Assembly (NCBI GenBank): GCA_023460855.1
Contig: JAEWOS010000018.1
Location: forward strand, 186,001 to 250,000
Direction of reading: 5' to 3'
From: Bacteroidota bacterium
Lineage (GTDB): Bacteria; Bacteroidota; Bacteroidia; Flavobacteriales; Weeksellaceae
Length of the DNA stretch: 64,000 nucleotides
A program made the translations under genes and the position numbers. Positions within the stretch are counted from its first letter, which is position 1, and each line of letters begins with the position of its first letter. This document shows positions 16,590 to 25,097 of this stretch, piece after piece. The notes below the pieces were generated by a model, which did not search any database, was not told the DNA's origin, and saw nothing but the letters and a program-made list of their open reading frames with translations.

Positions 16590-19355
16590 ATGGAAAATGT
16601 CCGTCCTTATTCGCTTTTTACTGAGCATGATATCTATCTGTTCCGCGAAGGAAAACATTACAGGCTTTACGAAAAATTCGGAGCACATGCGGCTGATATC
16701 GATGGCGTGGAAGGAACATATTTTGCGGTTTGGGCGCCGCACGCACGGGAAGTTTCCGTTCTCGGTAATTTCAACAGATGGCATTCGGAAACGCATAAGC
16801 TTTATCCGCGCTGGGACGGCTCCGGAATTTGGGAAGGATTTATCGCAGGTTTAAGCTGGGGAACTATTTACAAATATGGAATCCGGACGAATAAAGGAGT
16901 CCTTTTGGAGAAAAGTGATCCCTATGCTTTAAGCTGGGAACAGAATATTCAGGCAGCATCACAGATTTCAACTACATATTACGACTGGAATGATGAAAAA
17001 TGGATGCAAAGCCGAAATGAGAAAAACAGTGTAAAGGCACCTATTTCCGTTTACGAAGTTCATCTCGGATCGTGGATGCGCGATGTTGATAATCCGGACA
17101 GATTTTTCAGCTACAGCGAAATTGCAGAACGGCTGATTCCTTATGTGAAAGAAATGGGTTTCACGCATGTGGAATTTATGCCGGTGATGGAACATCCATA
17201 TGAGCCGAGCTGGGGTTATCAGATTACCGGTTTTTATGCAGCAAATTCCAGATTTGGTGCGCCGCAGGATCTGATGAATCTAATTGACGAACTGCACCGG
17301 AATGATATCGGTGTTTTCCTGGACTGGGTTCCGTCCCATTTTCCGGGTGACGCAAACGGACTGCATTTTTTCGACGGAACGTATCTGTACGAACACGAAG
17401 ATCCGCGAAAAGGATATCATCCACAGTGGAATTCACATATATTCAATTACGGCAGACCTGAAGTTAAATCGTTTTTGATTTCTAATGCGCTGTTCTGGCT
17501 GGACCGTTATCATGCGGACGGACTGCGTGTTGATGCCGTTACTTCGATCCTTTACCTCGATTATGCGAGAGATGAAGGACAATGGATTCCGAATATTTTC
17601 GGGGGAAATATCAATCTCGAAGCAAAGGAGTTTCTACAGGAATTTAACCGTGCCGTTCACGAATTTTATCCGGATGTGCTTACCATTGCTGAAGAAAGTT
17701 CTGATTTTCCGAAACTCACTAAATCAGTGGACGAAGGTGGAATCGGTTTCGATATGAAATGGATGATGGGCTGGATGCATGATTCTCTAAAATATTTCAG
17801 CGAAGATCCGCTCGGAAGAAAATACCATCATAATAAAGTGACCTTCACGTCCATGTATATGCACAACGAAAGGTACATGATGCCGCTTTCGCATGATGAA
17901 GTAGTTCACGGAAAAGCCAGCATGATTTATAAAATGCCCGGCGACGAATGGCAGAAATTTGCCAACCTGCGTGCGCTGTACACCTATATGTTTACACATC
18001 CCGGAGCGAAACTCCTGTTTATGGGATCAGAATTCGGGCAGACGAACGAATGGCGCTTTGCAGAAAGCCTGAGCTGGCATTTACTCGAACATAAAGTTCA
18101 CAACGGAATCAAAGATTTTCTGACAGACCTCAATCATTTGTATACGTCCGAAAGCTCTATGTTCGAAAATCAGTTTTCACCAGATGGTTTTGAATGGGTG
18201 GAAGCCAATGATGCTGATAATTCAGTATTTATTTATCTGAGGAAAGGAACTGCAGAGGATGATGTTACGATGACCGTGCTGAATCTTACGCCGCGTGTTC
18301 TCGATTATAAAATCGGCATAAATGAAGGCACTAACTGGGAGGTTATTCTCAATTCAGACGATGAGAAATACGGAGGAAGCGGAGTGGAAGCTGAAATTCT
18401 GGATGAAGAAGATGATGAATGGATGATGAGACCGAACTCCATTACGCTGAAACTTCCGCCACTTGCCGGAATTGTGCTGAAACAGAAACCCGCCAGGAAA
18501 ACCAGAAAAACGGTGCGGAAAACTGCTGCTACCAAAACCACAGGTAAAGCAGCAACAGCCAAAACTACCAGAAAAACTGCTGCTCAGAAAAAAAATGATC
18601 CGACCCTGATTTCGGCGAATGTCGTTACTGAACGCCATCCCGAAACGAAAATCAATGCGGAAGCGATAGAAGATGCGAAATCCAGAAGGCCTGCGGTTTC
18701 AAGAAAAACGACGGTGAAAAATCCGGCCAAGCCAACGGTGAAAAAACCGCGGGTTAATTCTCCGGAAGTAAAAGAAACGATTGTTTCCGCCAGTGTGGTT
18801 ACCGGCTTTCGTCCGGAAGATAAAATTTCATCTGATGCGGTAGCTGAAAATACAGTTGAAGAAACCCGCGGGGAAACCGGCGCAGTTTCTACGACGACGC
18901 CTAAGAAATCGGTTGGCACAAAAGCCTCAAGAACCAAAACTGCAGCTTCAGAAACTGCACAAAAAGAAAATACCGAGCAGATCTCAGCGGAGAAAGTGGT
19001 GAAAACCAGAGCTGCGAAAGTGCCTGCTAAAATTCCAGCTAAGTCAAAAACGACAACGCCTCGAAAAAGCACAAAAGCTGCAGCAACGTCGGAAGCACCG
19101 GAACCGAAAGTTGAAACTTCAGCAGCAAATACAGAAGTTCCGGCTGCCCGTAAAACGGCTCCGAAGAAACCGGCTTCAAAAGCAGCAGCCCCGAAAACAG
19201 CGAAGCCGAAAACAACTGCAAAACCTGCAGGCAAAACTGCAAAACCTGCAACTTCGTCTAAAACCGCAGCAAAAACCCCGTCTTCAGCTAAAAGCACCAG
19301 TACGACCAGGAAAAAAACGTCAGACAATGATGCAGGTGTCGAAAAATCTGACTGA
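16590..19355 (+). CDS. glgB: 1,4-alpha-glucan branching enzyme with long basic low-complexity tail
   Basis: GlgB makes alpha-1,6 branches in glycogen. Residues 1 to about 633 are a full GH13 branching enzyme: CBM48 (FAVWAPHAREVSVLGNF), nucleophile Asp315 in ADGLRVDAV, acid/base Glu368 in IAEESSD, and His435-Asp436 in SHDEVVHGK; these spacings match the E. coli enzyme. About 288 more residues follow, rich in Lys, Ala, Thr and Pro like histone H1 or AlgP tails, and the frame stays open to a stop at 19353. The tail holds three degenerate copies of a short motif (ISANVV, VSASVV, ISAEKVV). It heads the glgB-glgA-glgC operon. Confidence 0.96.
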   Translation: MENVRPYSLFTEHDIYLFREGKHYRLYEKFGAHAADIDGVEGTYFAVWAPHAREVSVLGNFNRWHSETHKLYPRWDGSGIWEGFIAGLSWGTIYKYGIRTNKGVLLEKSDPYALSWEQNIQAASQISTTYYDWNDEKWMQSRNEKNSVKAPISVYEVHLGSWMRDVDNPDRFFSYSEIAERLIPYVKEMGFTHVEFMPVMEHPYEPSWGYQITGFYAANSRFGAPQDLMNLIDELHRNDIGVFLDWVPSHFPGDANGLHFFDGTYLYEHEDPRKGYHPQWNSHIFNYGRPEVKSFLISNALFWLDRYHADGLRVDAVTSILYLDYARDEGQWIPNIFGGNINLEAKEFLQEFNRAVHEFYPDVLTIAEESSDFPKLTKSVDEGGIGFDMKWMMGWMHDSLKYFSEDPLGRKYHHNKVTFTSMYMHNERYMMPLSHDEVVHGKASMIYKMPGDEWQKFANLRALYTYMFTHPGAKLLFMGSEFGQTNEWRFAESLSWHLLEHKVHNGIKDFLTDLNHLYTSESSMFENQFSPDGFEWVEANDADNSVFIYLRKGTAEDDVTMTVLNLTPRVLDYKIGINEGTNWEVILNSDDEKYGGSGVEAEILDEEDDEWMMRPNSITLKLPPLAGIVLKQKPARKTRKTVRKTAATKTTGKAATAKTTRKTAAQKKNDPTLISANVVTERHPETKINAEAIEDAKSRRPAVSRKTTVKNPAKPTVKKPRVNSPEVKETIVSASVVTGFRPEDKISSDAVAENTVEETRGETGAVSTTTPKKSVGTKASRTKTAASETAQKENTEQISAEKVVKTRAAKVPAKIPAKSKTTTPRKSTKAAATSEAPEPKVETSAANTEVPAARKTAPKKPASKAAAPKTAKPKTTAKPAGKTAKPATSSKTAAKTPSSAKSTSTTRKKTSDNDAGVEKSD
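18489..19352 (+). repeat. low-complexity Lys/Ala/Thr/Pro-coding tail of glgB with degenerate repeats
   Basis: From about residue 634 the protein is made of TKTTGK-, KTTRKTAA- and KPAGKTAKPA-type units. Between these lie three less repetitive stretches at roughly 60-residue spacing, beginning near residues 671, 731 and 796: ISANVVTERHPETKINAEA, VSASVVTGFRPEDKISSDA and ISAEKVVKTRAAK. The first two agree at about ten positions. Confidence 0.8.
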
Positions 19356-19436
19356 AACAAGGAATAATTAATGGAGTTTTATTTCCTTTTTGGAAAAATT
19401 GTTAACAAGAAATAACCAGAATTCAAGTAGTATAAG

Positions 19437-20846
19437 ATGACGATTTATCACCTTTCCATGGAATGTTATCCTGTTGCAAAAGTCGGCGGACTTGCCGATG
19501 TGGTAGGAGCACTTCCGAAATACCAGAATAAAATAGAAGGAATTGACGCCAAAGTGGTCATGCCTTATTATCAGAAACCTTTTGTACACGAAAATTCCTT
19601 TGAAATCGTTTTTGACGGTTTCATTCATCAGGGACCGGACATGCTGCAGGTTCAGGTATTGAAGGAAAAAACGGACATTCTCGGATTCGAACTTTTTCTC
19701 GTAAGAATCCCGGGTGTTCTGGACCGTGATAATCCTTATGGTTATAAAGACGAAAGTTATCAGTTTCTGGCTTTTCAGCATGCAATTCTGCACTGGCTTT
19801 CGGCGATGAAAATTCGTCCTGATGTGCTGCACTGCCACGATTATCACACCGGACTGATTCCTTTTATGGTGGAAAACTGCCCTGAATTCCGTTTTCTTAA
19901 AGGGGTAAAAACTATCGCTACAATTCACAATGGCGAATATCAGGGACATATGCGCTGGAGTATGCTGCATTATTTTCCGTGGATTGACGGGCAGACCGAT
20001 TTAAGACTTCTCGACTGGAACGGATACATCAATCCGCTCGCCGCAATGCTGAAATGCTGTCATGCATTCAACGCGGTTTCTGGAGGCTATCTTCAGGAAC
20101 TATTCCATAATTTCAAAGGACTGGAAACACTTGTACAGCAGGAACATCAGAAAGCGTACGGAATTATCAATGGGATCGATACAGAAGTTTGGGATCCTGA
20201 AACAGACGATTTCCTCAATTACAATTATTCTGTGGAAAAGGCGCAGCACGGAAAATGGCTGAACAAGAAAGAACTCTGCGAACAGTATGGTCTTAATCCC
20301 GATCTGCCTTTAGTTGGATTTATCGGACGTTTTGCCGGTGAAAAAGGAGCAGATCTGCTTCCGGAAATTATCTGGAAAAGCATTGAGCAGACTTCAGGAG
20401 CAGTAAATATCATGGTTTTAGGCTCCGGCAACAGTTATCTGGAAAACAGACTGGCAGAACTGAGTTATTTTTATTCCAATTTCGCGGTTGACCTGGGCTA
20501 TAAAGAATATTTATCGCACCAGATTTATGCTTCTGCAGATTTTTTACTGATGCCTTCACGAGTTGAACCGTGCGGCTTAAATCAAATGTATGCAATGCGT
20601 TATGGAACCGTACCTGTTGTGCGTTATACCGGTGGTTTACGGGATACCGTACTGGATGTTTCCACGGGCGGCGCAGGAATTCATTTTGGAAGTGCAACAG
20701 CAGATGATGCAGTTCACGCAATTCACAGAGCACTGGGCTGTTATTACAATCGCGAACTGATGACAAACCTGATAAATGCCAATATGAATTTTGATTTTTC
20801 ATGGGAGAATTCAGCAGCAAATTATGTAACTTTATATAAGAAATAG
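19437..20846 (+). CDS. glgA: glycogen synthase (ADP-glucose type)
   Basis: GlgA is a GT5 glucosyltransferase elongating alpha-1,4-glucan from ADP-glucose. The 469-residue protein has the donor-binding motif KVGGLADVVGALP at 15-27, then HCHDYHTGLIPF, TIHNGEYQG, GFIGRFAGEKG and the C-terminal SRVEPCGLNQMYAMRYG with YTGGLRDTV. The acceptor side begins MTIYHLSMECYPVA. It is 81 bases downstream of glgB and 80 bases upstream of glgC, all on one strand, so the three are an operon for glycogen storage. Confidence 0.96.
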   Translation: MTIYHLSMECYPVAKVGGLADVVGALPKYQNKIEGIDAKVVMPYYQKPFVHENSFEIVFDGFIHQGPDMLQVQVLKEKTDILGFELFLVRIPGVLDRDNPYGYKDESYQFLAFQHAILHWLSAMKIRPDVLHCHDYHTGLIPFMVENCPEFRFLKGVKTIATIHNGEYQGHMRWSMLHYFPWIDGQTDLRLLDWNGYINPLAAMLKCCHAFNAVSGGYLQELFHNFKGLETLVQQEHQKAYGIINGIDTEVWDPETDDFLNYNYSVEKAQHGKWLNKKELCEQYGLNPDLPLVGFIGRFAGEKGADLLPEIIWKSIEQTSGAVNIMVLGSGNSYLENRLAELSYFYSNFAVDLGYKEYLSHQIYASADFLLMPSRVEPCGLNQMYAMRYGTVPVVRYTGGLRDTVLDVSTGGAGIHFGSATADDAVHAIHRALGCYYNRELMTNLINANMNFDFSWENSAANYVTLYKK

Positions 20847-20926
20847 AATAGAAAACCGCCTGCATTTTTTGTAAATTGTAGGAAAAGGTAAAACCAACCA
20901 AATCACAAAATAGAACTGTTAATTAT

Positions 20927-22201
20927 ATGAAACCAAACGTAATTTCTGTAGTCCTGGGTGGCGGTCGTGGTACACGGCTTTTCCCCTTAACTTTTTCCAG
21001 ATCTAAACCTGCCGTTCCAATCGGCGGAAAATACAGGCTGGTCGATATTCCGATTTCGAACTGCTTGAATTCCGGCTACAACAAAATAATGGTGCTTACC
21101 CAGTTTAATTCGGCATCTCTTAATGCGCATATCAAAAATTCCTATCACTTTGATATTTTTTCGCGCGGATTTGTTGATATTCTTGCCGCAGAGCAGAATG
21201 TGGAAAATGAAAGCTGGTATCAGGGAACTGCAGATGCGGTTCGGCAGAGTATGAAGCATATGGATAAGTACGATTACGATTACGTGCTCATTTTATCCGG
21301 CGATCAGCTGTATCAGATGGATTTCCGTCAGATGGTTGATTTCCACTGCGAAAATGAAGGAGATATCACCATTGCAACAATTCCGGTTAATGCAAAGGAT
21401 GCTACAGGTTTTGGTATTCTAAAAGCTGATGACGACGGCTTAATAACAGATTTTATCGAAAAACCATCGTCAGATCTTTTGTCTGACTGGAGTTCTGAAG
21501 TATCCGACAAAAGTAAATCTGAAGGCAAAGAGTATCTTGCTTCCATGGGAATTTACATCTTCAATAAGAAAGTTCTGAAGAAAATTTTTGATGAAGATAA
21601 AGGCGATGATTTCGGTAAGGAATTAATTCCGAACGGAATCGAACGCGGCTATAAGACACTTAGTTTTCAGTATGATGGCTACTGGACGGACATTGGAACG
21701 ATCGAAAGTTTCTACGAAGCAAACATTGATCTTTGCGGAGATTTCCCGAAATTCAACCTGTTCAGCTCAACGCCGGTTTACACACGCGCAAGAATGCTTC
21801 CTCCTTCCAAAATACTCGGAAGTTATGTGCAGCATGCACTTTTTGCTGATGGCTGCATCATTATGGCGGATAAAGTTCAGAATTCCATCATCGGAAACAG
21901 AACACGCATTGACAAAGGCAGTACCATTATGAATTCTTATATCATGGGTGCCGATTATTACCAGCCAACCGCAGATATCATAGAAAACGATAAACACGGC
22001 AGGCCGAATATCGGTATTGGAAAATACTGCTATATCGACAAAGCGATTATCGACAAAAACTGCGCAATTGGAGATAATGTCCGGATCATCGGCAGCAAGA
22101 ATTTCCCTGACGGCGATTTTGACACTTACAGCATAAAAGACGGAATCGTTGTACTGAAGAAAAATTCAGTGATTCCTGCAGGAACGCAGATTCCTTGCTG
22201 A
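20927..22201 (+). CDS. glgC: glucose-1-phosphate adenylyltransferase
   Basis: GlgC makes ADP-glucose from ATP and glucose-1-phosphate, the regulated step of glycogen synthesis. The 424 residues contain LGGGRGTRLFPLT, SKPAVPIGGKYRLVDIPISN, WYQGTADAVRQ, ILSGDQLYQMD and FIEKPSSD, and a C-terminal left-handed beta-helix part (CYIDKAIIDKNCAIGDNVRI). Length fits the family. It completes the glgBAC set; a small secreted protein gene follows after 25 bases. Confidence 0.96.
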   Translation: MKPNVISVVLGGGRGTRLFPLTFSRSKPAVPIGGKYRLVDIPISNCLNSGYNKIMVLTQFNSASLNAHIKNSYHFDIFSRGFVDILAAEQNVENESWYQGTADAVRQSMKHMDKYDYDYVLILSGDQLYQMDFRQMVDFHCENEGDITIATIPVNAKDATGFGILKADDDGLITDFIEKPSSDLLSDWSSEVSDKSKSEGKEYLASMGIYIFNKKVLKKIFDEDKGDDFGKELIPNGIERGYKTLSFQYDGYWTDIGTIESFYEANIDLCGDFPKFNLFSSTPVYTRARMLPPSKILGSYVQHALFADGCIIMADKVQNSIIGNRTRIDKGSTIMNSYIMGADYYQPTADIIENDKHGRPNIGIGKYCYIDKAIIDKNCAIGDNVRIIGSKNFPDGDFDTYSIKDGIVVLKKNSVIPAGTQIPC

Positions 22202-22226
22202 TCTAACCTCAATTTTTATAAAACAT

Positions 22227-22664
22227 ATGAAAAAAATTAGTTTATTATTCGTATTCGTACTGGTTTTCGGTGCGGCGAATTTTGCTTCCGCTCAAATGGC
22301 AAACTGGAAGCAGCAGAAAGATTTTCACACCGTGATGAGTGACACATGGCATCCGGCTGAAAAAGGGGATATGCAGCCGATCAAAATGCGCAGCATGGAA
22401 CTGGTTTCAAAAGCAGAAATGTGGAAAGCTTCGGCAATTCCTGCAGAAATTGCTGACAAGAAAGCGGTGAAGAAAAGTCTTCGGAATCTGGTAAAAGATA
22501 CGAAGAAAGTGAACCGTGGCGTTAAGAACGGTATGTCCGACAGGGAACTGACTGCACAACTCGCAAAAACCCACGATACGTATCATGGACTTGTAGGTCT
22601 TTGCAAAGACACAGAAGGTGCGGGTCACGATGATCATGACGATCACACCGGACACAACCACTAA
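22227..22664 (+). CDS. secreted helical protein with His/Asp-rich C-terminus
   Basis: A 145-residue protein with a clear signal peptide (about 22 residues, ending NFASAQ). The mature part looks all-helical, about 110 residues, as in four-helix cytochrome c'/b562-like proteins, but there is no CXXCH haem motif; a single Cys lies in GLCKD. The last 15 residues (GAGHDDHDDHTGHNH) have five His and four Asp and could bind a divalent metal. It follows glgC by 25 bases and may be co-transcribed, but a link to glycogen is not obvious. Family not recognised. Confidence 0.72.
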   Translation: MKKISLLFVFVLVFGAANFASAQMANWKQQKDFHTVMSDTWHPAEKGDMQPIKMRSMELVSKAEMWKASAIPAEIADKKAVKKSLRNLVKDTKKVNRGVKNGMSDRELTAQLAKTHDTYHGLVGLCKDTEGAGHDDHDDHTGHNH

Positions 22665-22689
22665 AAAATTCCGGAATTTAAATTAAATG

Positions 22690-22721
22690 AGCACTTTTCA
22701 CATCGTGGAAAGTGCTTTTTT
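22690..22721 (+). terminator. terminator of the glycogen operon
   Basis: Twelve-base stem AGCACTTTTCAC/GTGGAAAGTGCT with one G-T pair, a three-base loop and a run of six T. Confidence 0.9.
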
Positions 22722-22811
22722 CATTTCGGGAAAGTGAAATCTATTAAACTACAACACTCAACACTCAACGTTCAGAAACTCAAAAACTCCTTACTCACTA
22801 GTTCAAGAAAA

Positions 22812-24266
22812 CTACTGATATCTGCTGTGTTCCTTGTTTTTGGTAAATCTTTTCGTCAGCGGTTTTAGCAGTGCTTTGTACTTTTCCAGATCGAATAACT
22901 GAGAATCAGTAAGTGCGCTGTACGTGAGCCAGATGCTGAACGGGAAAAGAACGGCGTTGGGAATCCAGCTGCCGATATACGGATTAATTTTTCCTGCCCA
23001 CGACAGATTTTCTATCGTAAGGTTCAGCACGTAGAATATGATGAAAATAACGATCGCAATTACGACCGGTAATCCCATTCCGCCTTTTCTGATGATGGAG
23101 CCAAGGCTGGAACCGATCAGAAAAAATATGAGACAGGTAACCGAATAAGAGATAATTCTTTGCTGGTAAATAACCATCCGGCTGTAATATTTTACTGAAG
23201 GTTCAATCTCCACATTTCTACCTGAAACAGCCGCTTTCAGCATTTCAATTTTTGAATATGCACTTTGTACGGCTGCTGTTTTCTGTGCGGTCGGCGCGGT
23301 TTCGAAGCCTTTCTGTTCAGCAGGTTTTACACTGCTTTTATTGGCGGAAGTCATGAGCGGAATAAAATTGCTCGTCTGGTTGACCAGATCACTCGTCAGA
23401 TTGGTGAAAATTTTATCGTTATCCTTTACATTTACAGCAATTGCGGTATTCAGTTCATTGAAATTCTTGAAACGGTAATCGTCGGTAATCTGCTCCTGTT
23501 CGATCGCGCGTTCTATTACTTTACTGATATCAAAATAGAAAGTCAGCGTATCGAATTTAATGGCCTGGTCTTCCTGATTCTGTCTGCGGTTCATATCCGT
23601 CGCGATATTTTCCTCGAAAACGTAGCCGTCATACAGCAGCATTTTGATGAATTTCCGGTCTTCTGCTTTTCCGAATGCGCCTTTTTTTGCAACGATGCTT
23701 TGCTGATTTTCGTAGGAGCTGGCCAGTTTCCGGATGAATACGCCTTCGAGCAATTCAGCATTTTCACCTTCAATTTTGTCGAATTTTACCAGATAACCCG
23801 GAATCTGATCGATAAACTGTCCCGGTGTGAAATTTAAAGCAGGCCTGGTCAAAGTAATATTATACAGCATGTTTTTGGCCTTTCGCTGAAAATCGGGGAC
23901 GAGATTATTCGAAAAGAAAAAAAGCATGATGGAAAGCAGAAACGAAATAAAGAACAGCGGAAGCATAATTCTCGTCAGCGAAATTCCGGCAGCTTTCATG
24001 GCGGCGAGTTCGTAGCGCTCGCCAAATTCACCGAAAGTCATGATCGAAGAAAGCAGAATGGTTAGCGGAAGTACCATGCTCACCACACTTACGCTGAGAT
24101 AACCGAGTAATTTGATGATCTCAAAATAGGTGAGACCTTTTCCGATGAGCTGCCCGAGCTGAATCCAGATAATGTTCACCATAAAAATGAAAAACACAAT
24201 ACTGAACACCATGAAAAACGGTCCGTAAAAAGTTTTGATGATGTAGCTGTCCAGCTTTTTAAACAT
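22812..24266 (-). CDS. LptF/LptG family LPS export permease
   Basis: A 484-residue inner-membrane permease of the YjgP/YjgQ family, which with LptB extracts LPS for transport to the outer membrane. It has two or three N-terminal membrane segments (FFMVFSIVFFIFMVNIIW; LGYLSVSVVSMVLPLTILL), GERYELAAMKAAGISLTRIM near the coupling helix, a large periplasmic domain of about 230 residues, and three C-terminal membrane segments. The periplasmic domain includes a low-conservation insert rich in Ala and Thr. It lies downstream of lolA on the minus strand but a terminator separates them. Confidence 0.92.
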   Translation of the reverse strand: MFKKLDSYIIKTFYGPFFMVFSIVFFIFMVNIIWIQLGQLIGKGLTYFEIIKLLGYLSVSVVSMVLPLTILLSSIMTFGEFGERYELAAMKAAGISLTRIMLPLFFISFLLSIMLFFFSNNLVPDFQRKAKNMLYNITLTRPALNFTPGQFIDQIPGYLVKFDKIEGENAELLEGVFIRKLASSYENQQSIVAKKGAFGKAEDRKFIKMLLYDGYVFEENIATDMNRRQNQEDQAIKFDTLTFYFDISKVIERAIEQEQITDDYRFKNFNELNTAIAVNVKDNDKIFTNLTSDLVNQTSNFIPLMTSANKSSVKPAEQKGFETAPTAQKTAAVQSAYSKIEMLKAAVSGRNVEIEPSVKYYSRMVIYQQRIISYSVTCLIFFLIGSSLGSIIRKGGMGLPVVIAIVIFIIFYVLNLTIENLSWAGKINPYIGSWIPNAVLFPFSIWLTYSALTDSQLFDLEKYKALLKPLTKRFTKNKEHSRYQ

Positions 24267-24276
24267 GCGCCAAAAT

Positions 24277-24306
24277 TAAAAAAAAGTCGCATTGTTATTG
24301 CGACTT
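24277..24306 (-). terminator. terminator after lolA
   Basis: On the minus strand an eight-base stem AAGTCGCA/TGCGACTT is followed by eight T residues. It lies between lolA and the LptF/G-type permease gene, so it may only attenuate read-through. Confidence 0.85.
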
Positions 24307-24328
24307 TCGAAACATATCTGATTTTGTA

Positions 24329-25000
24329 TTAAAGTTCGGTAACCATGAAATCCTTGTATCTGTTCTTATCGAATACGAACATATCCGAAGCAAGGGTCTG
24401 GTTTTCTTTGTATTCTTTGATGGCGATTACGGACACATCTTTGTTTTTGCCGTGCTGTTCCAGTTTGATCAGCTGATTGGTATTTGGGTTTACAAAAAGG
24501 TACACATAATCCAGGCCGTTGTTTTTTACGGGAGTCAGCTTGATGCGGTCTGCATTTACGCCGTTCACGTGAATTCTTCCGCCATACGTTACGTTAAAAT
24601 CTTTACGGTAATTCGTCAGATAATTGATTGGCGAAAACATCTGATCATTTGAATTCGGTTTTGCGATCGTAACTTCGCTGTCTTCCTCATTGATATTGTA
24701 AATTTTGTTACCGTCGTAAATCTGCTCGGTTTCCATGATTTTCAGTTTGTACTTATCGCCCTGCACATAGTAAATTCCCGGTTCGGTTTTATTCACTGCA
24801 CCGTTGGTACCGCTTCCAAAAGTAAATTTGAAGTAGGAATTCTTTTTTGAATTATAGTTTTTGGTTACCGCATCGAGAATCTGCTTGGATTTGCTGTCGA
24901 TTTTCTGCGCAGTTGCCATTCCTGCCATACCCAAAACGAAGGCACCAGCAAGAATTTTTGAGGTCAGGTTTTTAGTAATTCTATTCAATACGATTTTCAT
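24329..25000 (-). CDS. lolA: LolA-type outer membrane lipoprotein carrier
   Basis: A 223-residue periplasmic carrier for outer-membrane-bound lipoproteins. A signal peptide of about 31 residues (ending MATAQ) precedes the LolA fold: FKFTFGSG, PGIYYVQGDKYKLKIMETEQ, IYDGNKIYNINEED and the late VSVIAIKEYKENQTL. This arrangement fits Bacteroidota LolA. It sits beside an LPS-export permease gene, so both act in outer membrane assembly. LolA is the closest known family, but orthology to E. coli LolA is inferred. Confidence 0.85.
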   Translation of the reverse strand: MKIVLNRITKNLTSKILAGAFVLGMAGMATAQKIDSKSKQILDAVTKNYNSKKNSYFKFTFGSGTNGAVNKTEPGIYYVQGDKYKLKIMETEQIYDGNKIYNINEEDSEVTIAKPNSNDQMFSPINYLTNYRKDFNVTYGGRIHVNGVNADRIKLTPVKNNGLDYVYLFVNPNTNQLIKLEQHGKNKDVSVIAIKEYKENQTLASDMFVFDKNRYKDFMVTEL

Positions 25001-25097
25001 TTTCTTATTTATTTCTATTTGTACATCTATAGTTTCTCAAAAAACATTCCAAGAAATTATAAAAGCTGTTAAAATCTGTGGTTTTACCGGCTGTTTT

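Noticed and set aside
18584..19360. Minus-strand ORF of 258 codons opposite the glgB tail
   Set aside because: The Ala/Val/Phe-rich translation is the direct complement of the Lys/Ala/Thr-coding tail, a usual artefact of low-complexity DNA.
22752..22770. Short repeat of ACACTCA near 22752 as a possible repeat array
   Set aside because: Only two imperfect units in a non-coding spacer; no spacer structure as in CRISPR.
24566..24571. CACGTG core as a possible parS site inside lolA
   Set aside because: The flanks do not match TGTTNCACGTGAAACA; a six-base core occurs by chance, and other CACGTG occurrences in the window also lack the flanks.
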